A stretch of 64,000 nucleotides of DNA. Origin: CAWHPS01 sp963831235 (GTDB lineage: Bacteria; Fibrobacterota; OXYB2-FULL-49-7; JAEUSG01). The notes beneath the pieces were generated by a model, which was not told the DNA's origin, did no database searches, and worked only from the letters and a program-made list of their open reading frames with translations. Position numbers and translations under genes: made by a program. Positions 53,256-60,615 of this stretch are shown here, piece after piece. The first letter of the stretch is position 1; the number at the start of each line of letters is the position of its first letter. The DNA lies in the NCBI GenBank assembly GCA_963831235.1, contig CAWHPS010000042.1:38802-102801 (forward strand). Direction: 5' to 3'.

Positions 53256-53486
53256 CTACGCTCGTCCTGAACCGCCTTTTTTACCTCCACCATCGATCTT
53301 GTTTACTGTGGCCCACGCGCGCGCCTTTGCCACTTCTTTAGGAACATTGCGGCTTTCATAACCTTCTGCAATATGCGCAGCTTGTCTTTTTTGTTTGTCC
53401 GTATATTTATTTTTACTGCCTTGTGACATAATTTCAATGATTTTTCCGCAATAAGGACACGATACGGAAACAGGTTGCTCAAGCAT
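53256..53486 (-). CDS. Chimeric small protein: CPXCG-type N-terminus fused to a KGG-type stress protein
   Basis: 76 residues. The first 19 (EQPVSVSCPYCGKIIEI) match the start of CPXCG cysteine-rich proteins, which should have a second Cys pair further on that is missing here. The rest, from MSQGSKNKYTDKQKRQAAHI through KARAWATVNKIDGGGKKGG, matches short stress proteins of the SKDKYTDKQKRQA...RAWATVNK type. A deletion apparently joined two genes in frame. No ribosome-binding site precedes the internal Met at residue 20, and the ORF start overlaps the sodB stop by one base (TGATG), so translation should be coupled. Confidence 0.65.
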   Translation of the reverse strand: MLEQPVSVSCPYCGKIIEIMSQGSKNKYTDKQKRQAAHIAEGYESRNVPKEVAKARAWATVNKIDGGGKKGGSGRA

Positions 53487-54061
53487 CAGAGGTTAAAACT
53501 ACTTTCAACAAATTTCCAGTTAACGATTTTCCAGAACGCCTCAAGATAGGCCGCCCGATTATTACGATAATCAATGTAATAGGCGTGCTCCCAAACATCA
53601 CATGTCAGAAGCGGAATCTTGCCGATCTTTTGCGGCATGTCCGCATTACCGGTGTTCATGATGGAAAGTCGATTATCGCTCTTGACAAGCCATGTCCATC
53701 CGGAACCAAAATTGGCTATAGCAGTTTTTGTAAAATCTTCCTTGAGCTTCTCCAGCGATTTGAAATCCCGTGTGATGGCCTCGGAAAAAGCGCCTGATGG
53801 CTGTCCGCCATCCTGAGCCAGGCACTTCCAATAAAAGGAATGGTTCCAATGCTGTGCGGCATTGTTGTAAACAGGGCCTATTGCTTTAGCGCAAATCTGT
53901 TCGAGTGTCAAATATTCAAACTCCGTGTCCACAATGAGTTTGTTGAGGTTGGTGACATAAGCGTTGTGATGCTTTCCGTGATGATATTCAAGGGTTTCCT
54001 GTGAAATGTGCGGTATCAGTGCTGTTTTCGCAAATGGCAGTTCCGGAAGTTTATGTTCCAT
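53486..54061 (-). CDS. sodB: Iron/manganese superoxide dismutase
   Basis: 191 residues. Metal ligands visible: His in YHHGKHHNAYV, His in AAQHWNHSFYW, and Asp and His in DVWEHAYYIDYRN. The Gln-bearing GPVYNNAAQHWNHSF and the FGSGWTWL motif favour the Fe type. It converts superoxide to O2 and H2O2. A 23-bp inverted repeat lies 56 bp upstream (54117-54139) and may be an operator. AAGGAG precedes the ATG. Coupled to the chimeric ORF at 53256. Confidence 0.93.
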   Translation of the reverse strand: MEHKLPELPFAKTALIPHISQETLEYHHGKHHNAYVTNLNKLIVDTEFEYLTLEQICAKAIGPVYNNAAQHWNHSFYWKCLAQDGGQPSGAFSEAITRDFKSLEKLKEDFTKTAIANFGSGWTWLVKSDNRLSIMNTGNADMPQKIGKIPLLTCDVWEHAYYIDYRNNRAAYLEAFWKIVNWKFVESSFNL

Positions 54062-54116
54062 ACAGTCTCCTTTTTGGAAAATGGGTTATTTCATTTCAAT
54101 CCACAAAAAAAAACAC

Positions 54117-54139
54117 TTTTGAGAATAAGGTTCTCAAAA
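54117..54139. promoter_or_regulatory. Perfect inverted repeat upstream of sodB, candidate operator
   Basis: TTTTGAGAA, five bases, TTCTCAAAA. The nine-bp arms and location 56 bp before the sodB start suggest a dimeric regulator site of Fur/PerR/DtxR-like geometry; I cannot name the regulator. Confidence 0.4.
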
Positions 54140-54409
54140 TAGATGTTCTTCGGGCAGGCAAAAGCCACCGAATCAGCCATAACCATTTTTAAACTCAGCC
54201 TATTACCCTTATATTGCCAATAGCCTGTTTAAAAGAAAGCAAATGTTATACCGCGCACATGGGGCAGGTGATCAACCTTATTGAATGTTGTCAATGTATT
54301 CAGTATTTTTGATGGCGCATCGCGTGTTTTAGTGGGTACACACAACCAATTGTATTTAAAAACCTTAACACATGGGAAACCCATCCCCCCGACCCCCAGG
54401 GCAATCGCA

Positions 54410-55543
54410 TTAAAATTTAACGATTCCAAGGATGCGCTCCAAATATTGTGTGCTCAAAGCTGCTTTTAATTGTTTGCGTACGATACTGGCTTTTATTGAT
54501 GTTTCCTGTCTCAATAGATTTATAGCGACATGCCGGACTACATTCATATTTGTTGGTGCATTTGATTTTCTAATGCGACAGTCATCCTCTCTAAAAGACA
54601 CATCCAGATTCCAATGCAATTTGTTTTCAATTCCCCAATGACTGCGTACTGCCTGACCAAACTGTTTTGCCGACATTTTACGACTGAGAATATAATACCG
54701 TATTTCTGTCTGCTCTGCTTTTTTTGTTTTCCTTATGGAGTGAACAGCACCGATAGCAGACAATGATCGCCACTGTTCCTTATTTTTTAGCCAGGTAATA
54801 TCATCGATAACATGATACTCACGATGCTCTTCGCGACCATGTCCCTTATCCTCTGTTGAATACGTGTCATGGGCCACATCTTTCAACCCATCCACCACGA
54901 CAGTATCTACGCGGTTGCGGATTTGTTCATACAGGCTCGGTTGATTTTCTTTAACGGCGAGAACATAATCCGCGCCATTGGTTACAATATTGTCGGCAAT
55001 AGCTTTTTGACAACCCATTGCATCGATAGTGACGATACATCCTTTCACCATGAGCATATTCAGCAATTCAGGGATAGCGGTGATTTCGTTGGATTTATCA
55101 TTCACCTTTATTTGCCCCAGTACCAAGTTATTTTCTGCTGCCCAGGCACTAACGACATGGATAGCATTTCGGTCGGCCTTGGTATCAAATGAACGCCGTG
55201 CGGTTTTTCCATCGACTGCAATTACTTCATTTTGTTTCGGCAATCGTAACGCCTCAACCCATTTTATAAAGCATTCTTGAAAGTCTTTCGGATTTAGCAA
55301 GGCACTGGCCCGCCCAAAAGTGTCATGCGATGGAATGCCGTTTTTGAGTTCAAGAAACTGTTTAAGCCACTCTATTCGCTCGTTGCCAAATAATTCGACT
55401 TCCTCGAATGACTTGGCGCCGCAAAGGGTAGCACATACCAAGACAACAATTATGTCGATAAGTTTGTGGAGTTTTTTACGTTCTATGCGTGGGTCCGGTA
55501 TGTCTTGGAAGTATTCGATAAAAGTGCATGGCGTTGAAATCAT
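54410..55543 (-). CDS. ISAs1-family DDE transposase
   Basis: 377 residues, full family length. N-terminal DUF4338-type/DDE-associated region (FQDIPDPRIERKKLHKLIDII, CGAKSFEEVELFG). The catalytic triad is visible: Asp111 in VIAVDGKTARRS, Asp174 in VTIDAMGCQK, and Glu306 in HWGIENKLHWNLDVSFRED. The sequence ends 13 bp inside the left terminal repeat. No frameshift or internal stop, so probably functional. It acts on the repeats at 54397 and 55911. Confidence 0.95.
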   Translation of the reverse strand: MISTPCTFIEYFQDIPDPRIERKKLHKLIDIIVVLVCATLCGAKSFEEVELFGNERIEWLKQFLELKNGIPSHDTFGRASALLNPKDFQECFIKWVEALRLPKQNEVIAVDGKTARRSFDTKADRNAIHVVSAWAAENNLVLGQIKVNDKSNEITAIPELLNMLMVKGCIVTIDAMGCQKAIADNIVTNGADYVLAVKENQPSLYEQIRNRVDTVVVDGLKDVAHDTYSTEDKGHGREEHREYHVIDDITWLKNKEQWRSLSAIGAVHSIRKTKKAEQTEIRYYILSRKMSAKQFGQAVRSHWGIENKLHWNLDVSFREDDCRIRKSNAPTNMNVVRHVAINLLRQETSIKASIVRKQLKAALSTQYLERILGIVKF

Positions 55544-55571
55544 AAATCCCCCTTATAGGTAAAATAAAATG

Positions 55572-55600
55572 TGGACATTGCCTCTTCTTTATACTATAAT
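55572..55600 (+). promoter_or_regulatory. Sigma70-type promoter of the IS passenger gene
   Basis: TGGACA (55572-55577), 17-bp spacer, TATAAT (55595-55600). The 26-bp palindrome begins two bases after the -10 box, where transcription should start. Confidence 0.75.
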
Positions 55601-55601
55601 A

Positions 55602-55627
55602 TAGCTCTACGGATATCCGTAGAGCTA
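55602..55627. promoter_or_regulatory. 26-bp perfect palindrome, probable operator inside the IS
   Basis: TAGCTCTACGGAT followed at once by its complement ATCCGTAGAGCTA, no loop. It overlaps the expected start point of the passenger promoter and lies between two divergent IS genes, so it could autoregulate the AbrB-like gene and influence the transposase. Confidence 0.7.
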
Positions 55628-55649
55628 CTTAAATAGAAAGGAATTGGGC

Positions 55650-55883
55650 ATGGGCTATCCAACAACGATTCAACTCATCTCACGGAAGAAAGGAAATCAG
55701 TGGTATGTTAATTTTCCCAATGCTTTGGCAAAAGCGATGAATTTCAAGAAACGCGAAATTGTGGAATGGGAGGTTGAAACAGTAAAGTGCATGAAAATGA
55801 TTAGAACTGGCAAGTCTAACAAAGTAACTGCAAGAACAAGAACGGATCGTGTGTCACGTATTACCGTTGACAATAAGAAATAA
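55650..55883 (+). CDS. AbrB/MazE-like small DNA-binding protein carried by the IS
   Basis: 77 residues from the ATG at 55650, with AAGGA 8 bp upstream. The pattern TTIQLISRKKGNQWYVNFP followed by LAKAMNFKKREIVEWEVE is that of SpoVT/AbrB-like swapped-hairpin domains: strand, turn, strand, then a helix and a Lys-Lys-Gly/Arg-Glu-x-V-x-W segment. Basic C-terminal tail. A strong promoter and perfect 26-bp palindrome lie directly upstream, consistent with autoregulation. Similar small proteins accompany some transposases, from memory. Role in transposition control is inferred. Confidence 0.7.
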   Translation: MGYPTTIQLISRKKGNQWYVNFPNALAKAMNFKKREIVEWEVETVKCMKMIRTGKSNKVTARTRTDRVSRITVDNKK

Positions 55884-56201
55884 AGTGGCGAATTTTAATG
55901 CGATTGCCCTGCCCCGACCCCCTTCCCTTTTTCTTAAAGGAAAAATGGAAGGGGGAGTCAAGATTAAAACACAAAAAACCTTTTTGCATTCTTCAGAACC
56001 CTTCCCTTTTTCCCTCAAGAAAAAGGGAAGGGCAGGGATGGGTTTGGTAATTTGATAAAAATTCTTTTTATCAAACATATTGTATATACCCATGAAAAAG
56101 TACGATGCCCCTTTTTGATAAACAATGGTAATTTTTGTAGAAATAAATCAAGGATTTTCCAGCCGATGATGCAACCCGCAGCGGGATCACCGTAGCATGC
56201 T

Positions 56202-58337
56202 TTACGGTATTTGGAAATAAAAAGTTGCGCCCTTATCCTTCTCACCCTCAGCCCATATCGCGCCGCCATGTTTTTCAACGACTCTTTTTGCAATCGCAAG
56301 GCCGATTCCTGTTCCTTTGTATTCCTGGGTTGAATGCAGGCGCTTATAGGGTTTGAATAATTGGTCGGCGTCCTTCATATCAAATCCAACCCCATTGTCA
56401 CGCATGAAATAGGTGTGCTTTCCATCTTTCTCAAATACCCCAAATTCAATCTGGGTCCCTTTTCTTTTTGAGCTGAATTTCCAGGCATTGCGGGCCAAAT
56501 TCTCTACCAGGAGCTTTAGAAGCCCTGGGTCTGCATCAACCATTAAACCACCTTGTACTTTGAATTCTGCTTCGCGGTGTGGCTCGGAGGTCTTTAATTC
56601 CTCAAGAAACTTTTGGACCATTGCGCTTAAATCGACCTGTTTACGCTTGATATCCCGGCGTGATATTCCGGACAGAGTCAATAAATCGGTAATGACATTA
56701 GCCATACGGTGGGTCGATTCGGAAATATGCGCCATGGCCGTGGCGGCGTCACTGTCCGCCTTTGCCCCGACCTCCATGGACAAGACTTCGATATTCGTCA
56801 TGATGGCATTTAAAGGGTTCCGTAAATCATGCGACACCGAGTAGGAAAAAGCCTCCAATTCCTTGTTTGCGAGAGACAATGCTTCCTCCCGGACCTTCAG
56901 TTCATTCAGTATCCGCTCGCGCTCTTCCTCGGCCTTCCTGCGTTCCGTGATGTCGCGGATATTGCATTGAATGACTTTTTTACCGTCAACCAGATAAACA
57001 TTGCTTACGAATTCCACGATTCGGCTTGTCCCGTCTTTTGCCTCAAGCGGCAGGTCTTCATAATGGATAACTTCCTTGAGTTGCAACTCGGCATAGGCCT
57101 CTTTTGATGCGGCTATATCTTTAAAAACCCCTACGTCCCAAAGATGCTTTTGAAGCATGTCGCCGTGAGAGTATCCTAGCCAATCAAGCAAGAATGGATT
57201 AGCATCTACAATCAATCCCGTATCAAAATCCAGTATCAATATTCCATCTTTGGCAGCCTCAAAAAGCCTGCGGTATTTCTGTTCGCTCTCCAGAAGCGCC
57301 TCTTCAGCTCTTTTACGTTCGGTGATATCCGTGGAGAATCCACCGACGGCGTAGATTTTGCCCCCCGAGTCGCGAAGCGGGAACTTTGTCGTCAGCCACG
57401 TTATCGAGCGGCCCTGAAGTTCATTTTTCTCCTCGAAGTCCAGTACCCGGCCCGCTTCAATCACCTTGCGGTCATTGGCCTCATGCCAGTCAGCGTCCGC
57501 CTGAGGCATGAAGTCGTGGCGGCGTTTGCCGATCATCTGGGCCGGCGTGGAGTTGAGCAATTTGGCGACGGTGGCATTGGCCATCACAAACCGCTCTTCC
57601 AGATCGAAGGCATAGACAATGGCTGTCGTGTTATCGATGATGTTCTGTGTCTGCCTTTGCGCCGCGACCAGCGCCTTGCCCGCTTCCTCGGTCTTTTTTT
57701 TGGCCTCAATGGCATCTTCCATAAGGTTAAGCGCGGCGATACGGGATTCGCGCAGTTCCTCGTGCTGCTTTTGAAGAAGGGCGATTAACTCCTTTTGGGC
57801 TTCAAGTTTGCTTAAGTCCGTGCCAATAAGGCAAATCATAGGGCCATCGGGCCGGTCAAGATGGCTGGCCCACAAATGCATGGGCAATGTCGACCCGTTT
57901 TTAAGAAGGAATGAGAATTGTTCATTCGCGGTTTGCGTCAGCGCGGTTTGCAACAGGCGGTTGAACCGCTTCCTGTCGCCATCAGCCACAAACTCGTATA
58001 ACGGGTGGCCAAGAAGTTGTTCCTTTGAGTGTTGCAGGAGGGCTGCAGCGCGGTCGTTGCAGAACACAAGGGTGCCATCGGGCGATACGGCCACACCGGC
58101 TTCATTCATGGTCTCGACCATAAGCCGGTAAAGGTTCTCGGTTTCCACAAGGGAGAAGACACGGTCGCCCTTGGCGCCGCTCACGATAACGGCATCCACT
58201 TCGCCTTCGTGGATAGCGCGCAGCGTTTCCTCGGCTTCACCGAGGCGCTCACGAAGGTCGGAATTCTCGTGCAGGAGTTTTTTCATGGAAATTGACGGGA
58301 TGCTTTTCTTTTTCAACACTGTTGCTTTATGTTTCAT
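56202..58337 (-). CDS. Multi-PAS sensor histidine kinase
   Basis: 711 residues, no membrane spans, so cytoplasmic. A short coiled start (LLHENSDLRERLGEAEETLRAIHEGEVDAVIV) leads to PAS domains at about 68-185, 232-345 and 355-475, each closing with a DITERKRAEE-like linker. The HisKA domain has the phospho-His in FSYSVSHDLRNPLNAI; the HATPase domain has LVENLARNAWKF, DNGVGFDM and GTGIGLAIAKRVVEKHGG. The kinase half is strongly similar to that of the partial kinase at 62182, so they are paralogues flanking the kai cluster. Likely partner of KaiC/KaiB output, as in other bacterial Kai systems; no receiver gene is adjacent. Confidence 0.93.
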   Translation of the reverse strand: MKHKATVLKKKSIPSISMKKLLHENSDLRERLGEAEETLRAIHEGEVDAVIVSGAKGDRVFSLVETENLYRLMVETMNEAGVAVSPDGTLVFCNDRAAALLQHSKEQLLGHPLYEFVADGDRKRFNRLLQTALTQTANEQFSFLLKNGSTLPMHLWASHLDRPDGPMICLIGTDLSKLEAQKELIALLQKQHEELRESRIAALNLMEDAIEAKKKTEEAGKALVAAQRQTQNIIDNTTAIVYAFDLEERFVMANATVAKLLNSTPAQMIGKRRHDFMPQADADWHEANDRKVIEAGRVLDFEEKNELQGRSITWLTTKFPLRDSGGKIYAVGGFSTDITERKRAEEALLESEQKYRRLFEAAKDGILILDFDTGLIVDANPFLLDWLGYSHGDMLQKHLWDVGVFKDIAASKEAYAELQLKEVIHYEDLPLEAKDGTSRIVEFVSNVYLVDGKKVIQCNIRDITERRKAEEERERILNELKVREEALSLANKELEAFSYSVSHDLRNPLNAIMTNIEVLSMEVGAKADSDAATAMAHISESTHRMANVITDLLTLSGISRRDIKRKQVDLSAMVQKFLEELKTSEPHREAEFKVQGGLMVDADPGLLKLLVENLARNAWKFSSKRKGTQIEFGVFEKDGKHTYFMRDNGVGFDMKDADQLFKPYKRLHSTQEYKGTGIGLAIAKRVVEKHGGAIWAEGEKDKGATFYFQIP

Positions 58338-58350
58338 ATTTCTTTATCCC

Positions 58351-58834
58351 CTAACCCATCCCCCTGCCCCCTTCCCTTTTTCTTGAAGGAAAAAGGGAAG
58401 GGGGTGAAGGAATTATAGAGTTTTTTCAAGAAGACTGATTATTCCCTCTGGTTTTTCCAAGTCCTCATTCCTAAAACGTTGGACTTGATAACCAAGCTGG
58501 TTGCAGATTGCCGTACGCAGCGAATCATAATCTTTCTGCGTTTCATGTATACCGCCATCCACCTCAATAATAAGCCTCTTCTTCGCACAATAGAAATCCG
58601 CTACAAAGCATCTTTTCCGACCTTCATGCAAAAATGTAATGGGATGCTGCCTGAGGAATTTCAAAGATTTGAGCTTGCGGCCACGCACCAGTTCCCAGAA
58701 ATGCTTTTCCTCGGCCGTGGTACTCTTACGCAGATGGCGTGCTATCTTTTGGTTCTGATTCATACCGGTTATCGTTCCATTGACCCCTCCCTTTTTCCCC
58801 CAAGAAAAAGGGAGGGGGAAAGGGGGTGGGTTTA
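58351..58834. mobile_element. DUF559-bearing palindromic element, class 2 (element G)
   Basis: Left arm TAACCCATCCCCCTGCCCC (58352) and hairpin 58367-58404 (CCCCCTTCCCTTTTT with AAAAAGGGAAGGGGG); right hairpin 58784-58817 and arm AAAGGGGGTGGGTTTA (to 58834), inverted. A DUF559 gene fills the space between the hairpins. The right arm supplies the stop codon of the kaiB gene (TAAACCCACC), so the element sits exactly at that gene end. Related empty copies: 50940 and 54381/55912. Confidence 0.75.
58413..58763 (-). CDS. DUF559 PD-(D/E)XK nuclease-like protein
   Basis: 116 residues. Seen: ARHLRKSTTAEEKHFWELVRGRKLKSLKFLRQH, active-site-like DFYCAKKRLIIEVDGGIHETQ and GYQVQRFRNEDLEKPEG. This is the complete DUF559 fold of a Vsr-like small nuclease. 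It lies wholly inside element G and is the counterpart of the DUF559 gene at 19732, to which it is distantly similar, so the two elements probably diverged long ago. Start taken at the ATG, though no good ribosome-binding site is visible. Confidence 0.85.
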   Translation of the reverse strand: MNQNQKIARHLRKSTTAEEKHFWELVRGRKLKSLKFLRQHPITFLHEGRKRCFVADFYCAKKRLIIEVDGGIHETQKDYDSLRTAICNQLGYQVQRFRNEDLEKPEGIISLLEKTL

Positions 58835-59176
58835 CTCTTTTTCCCTTAAATCCAAACCCACCAGGACCTTTTTCGTATCCGCCATATTGCCGATAATCCG
58901 CCTTAGAGGAAGGGGTAGTTTCTTTATAAGCGTGGGAGCTGCGATGATTTGCTCACCCTTGGCAAGCGTGGGCTTTTTGTGAATATCGATGACTTCGAGG
59001 TCGTAGTGGCCCTTAAGATGCACTTCGCAAGTCTGCTTGACAGCCTTAATCGCATTTATAGAAAGGGGGGTGAGCCCGGCCACATAAAGCCGCAACACAT
59101 ATTGGGATTTGGCGTCAACGAGGGCCGCCTGTTCTAGTGCAGCGATATTTTGATTTGATTTCGATTTGCGGTTCAT
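58832..59176 (-). CDS. kaiB: KaiB-like circadian clock protein, first of two
   Basis: 114 residues. After a 25-residue N-terminal extension comes YVLRLYVAGLTPLSINAIKAVKQTCE, then YDLEVIDIHKKPTLAKGEQIIAAPTLIKKLPLPLRRIIG, and VLVGLDL: the complete thioredoxin-like KaiB fold that binds KaiC. The stop codon lies at the edge of the DUF559 element. It is 13 bp from the second kaiB. Having two unequal copies suggests separate roles on KaiC. Confidence 0.92.
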   Translation of the reverse strand: MNRKSKSNQNIAALEQAALVDAKSQYVLRLYVAGLTPLSINAIKAVKQTCEVHLKGHYDLEVIDIHKKPTLAKGEQIIAAPTLIKKLPLPLRRIIGNMADTKKVLVGLDLREKE

Positions 59177-59189
59177 TATCGCTCCGTTT

Positions 59190-59492
59190 TCAATTTCGTG
59201 GCCTTAAATCGAGGCCTACAAGGACCCGCGCGGTATTTGAAAGGTCGCCGATTATTTTGCGCACAGGCTCAGGGAGCTTGCGCACCAGGGTGGGTACGGC
59301 GATGATTTGGTCGCCCTGGGCCAGCTTTGGGTCTTTAAGAAGGTCAACTACTTCGATGCGGTATTCCCCTTTCAAGTGCTCTTCACAGATTTTTTTAAGG
59401 TTCTCTAAGGCTTTTATTGACCGCGCAGTCTGACCCGCGGTATAAAGACGCAAATCCCATTTCTTAGGATGTCCGGTTTTGCTTTTGGTCAT
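59190..59492 (-). CDS. kaiB: KaiB-like circadian clock protein, second of two
   Basis: 100 residues from Met at 59492, which has AGGAGAATATTT upstream; a longer frame begins at 59588 inside kaiC and is unlikely. Motifs WDLRLYTAGQTARSIKALENLK, YRIEVVDLLKDPKLAQGDQIIAVPTLVRKLPEPVRKIIGD and VLVGLDLRP show the KaiB fold. Directly downstream of kaiC (13-bp gap) and upstream of the other kaiB, in one minus-strand operon. Confidence 0.93.
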   Translation of the reverse strand: MTKSKTGHPKKWDLRLYTAGQTARSIKALENLKKICEEHLKGEYRIEVVDLLKDPKLAQGDQIIAVPTLVRKLPEPVRKIIGDLSNTARVLVGLDLRPRN

Positions 59493-59505
59493 AAATATTC
59501 TCCTG

Positions 59506-60615
59506 TTAATCCGCTTTCCTTGCATGCGATATCCTGTTGCGGTCGCGGTTTGTTTTTTCCACACGCAATTTCTCTTCTTTAGCGGCAATGCTTATTTCGG
59601 TGGTGACATTGCTCACCTTGGCTTGCAATGCTTCTATTTGCGCCTTGAGCACAAGCCGCTCCTCTGTAAGTTCGCGCTGGCGCCGCTCAGCAGCCTCCTG
59701 CGAGGCAAGGGCATTGGTCTTGTCGCGCGCTTCCTGGTTTAACCGCTCTGAACCGGTATAGACCATTCCAGACCCCGCGTAGATATCCACGAGGTCGATT
59801 CCCTTCTTACTGAGCGTGTATTCGCGCATCTGGTTGGAGTGCGCCATGCCGCGGCTCTTTAGCACGTATAAAACACGGTTGCGCTCGCTTGCCGATTGTA
59901 CCATGGCGAGCAACAACCATGTGTCCATGAGGGAACTGATGCCCATCTGCGATTGCTCGGGTGAATTGGCATTGCCACCTTCGGTCAGACTGGTAAAAAG
60001 CGCGGTCACCCCTGCTTTTTTCAAGAAATCAATGGCCCGGGTAAGCATGATTTTGATTTCCGATTCGTTTCCTATTGACATGAAATTTGTGATCGGGTCT
60101 ATAATAAGCGCTTCCGGCCTGAATTCAGTGACCATTTGATGAAGCGTAACAAGGTGATTCTCCAGACCATGAAAGGTTGGCCTTACCGAGTAAAAGCGCA
60201 AGAGCCCCGCGCCCACGTGCTTATTTAGGTCGAAACCGATGGAGGCCATGTTGCGGGTAATCTGATCCGGCGCTTCCTCCGAGGACCAATACAGGCAGCG
60301 CGCCCCGCGTTTACAGATGTTGTCGGCAAAGGCCGCGGCCATACTGCTCTTGCCCGTACCTGCGGTGCCGGAAATCAGGATACTGCTGCCTTTATAAAAG
60401 CCCTTGCCGTCGAGCATGGTATCGAGCCGGGCGATGCCGGTAGGCACCCTTATTTTTGACACCGGATAGTTAAGGCTGAGGGAACTTATCGGGAGCACTG
60501 TCAGGCCATGCTCGTCAATCATGGTGGGATATTCATTGGTGCCGTGTTTGGAACCCCGATACTTGACAACCCTAAGCCGCCTCGTGGCGACCTGGTTGTT
60601 AAGCCGGTGATCCAT
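59506..60615 (-). CDS. kaiC: KaiC, C-terminal (CII) part with coiled-coil tail, after a frameshift
   Basis: This frame holds the CII RecA-like domain: Walker A GTAGTGKS (83-90), catalytic Glu pair in SSEEAPDQI, Walker B IIDPITNF, and ISSLMDTW with Ser227-Ser228 at the place of the Synechococcus Ser431-Thr432 autophosphorylation pair. After residue 290 a coiled coil of 80 residues (NQEARDKTNALASQEAAERRQRELTEER...) replaces the usual tail. Real coding in this frame begins about 30 codons before the ATG, at 60705, continuing the CI half (see 60519-61211). Joined, the protein would be about 568 residues. Confidence 0.85.
   Translation of the reverse strand: MDHRLNNQVATRRLRVVKYRGSKHGTNEYPTMIDEHGLTVLPISSLSLNYPVSKIRVPTGIARLDTMLDGKGFYKGSSILISGTAGTGKSSMAAAFADNICKRGARCLYWSSEEAPDQITRNMASIGFDLNKHVGAGLLRFYSVRPTFHGLENHLVTLHQMVTEFRPEALIIDPITNFMSIGNESEIKIMLTRAIDFLKKAGVTALFTSLTEGGNANSPEQSQMGISSLMDTWLLLAMVQSASERNRVLYVLKSRGMAHSNQMREYTLSKKGIDLVDIYAGSGMVYTGSERLNQEARDKTNALASQEAAERRQRELTEERLVLKAQIEALQAKVSNVTTEISIAAKEEKLRVEKTNRDRNRISHARKAD

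Larger units (their letters stand above)
54397..55911. mobile_element. ISAs1-family insertion sequence with passenger gene, 1515 bp
   Basis: The ends are exact 21-bp inverted repeats beginning CAGGGCAATCGCATTAAAAT (54397 inward, and its complement ending 55911). CCCCGACCCC flanks it directly on both sides (54387-54396 and 55912-55921), a 10-bp target duplication, in the range known for this family. It encodes a DDE transposase on the minus strand and, divergently, a 77-residue AbrB-like protein. The transposase stop codon lies inside the left repeat. Everything appears intact, so the copy may be recent. Confidence 0.9.
54381..56044. repeat. C-rich paired-hairpin element, class 2, split by an insertion sequence (element F)
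   Basis: Left arm AACCCATCCCCCCGACCCC ends at 54396; after the 1515-bp IS the element resumes at 55912 with CCCCGACCCCCTTCCC, hairpin 55918-55955, hairpin 55999-56032, and the closing arm GATGGGTTT to 56044. Removing the IS and one copy of CCCCGACCCC restores a sequence nearly identical to the left half of the element at 58351, showing the repeat is older than the insertion. Confidence 0.8.
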
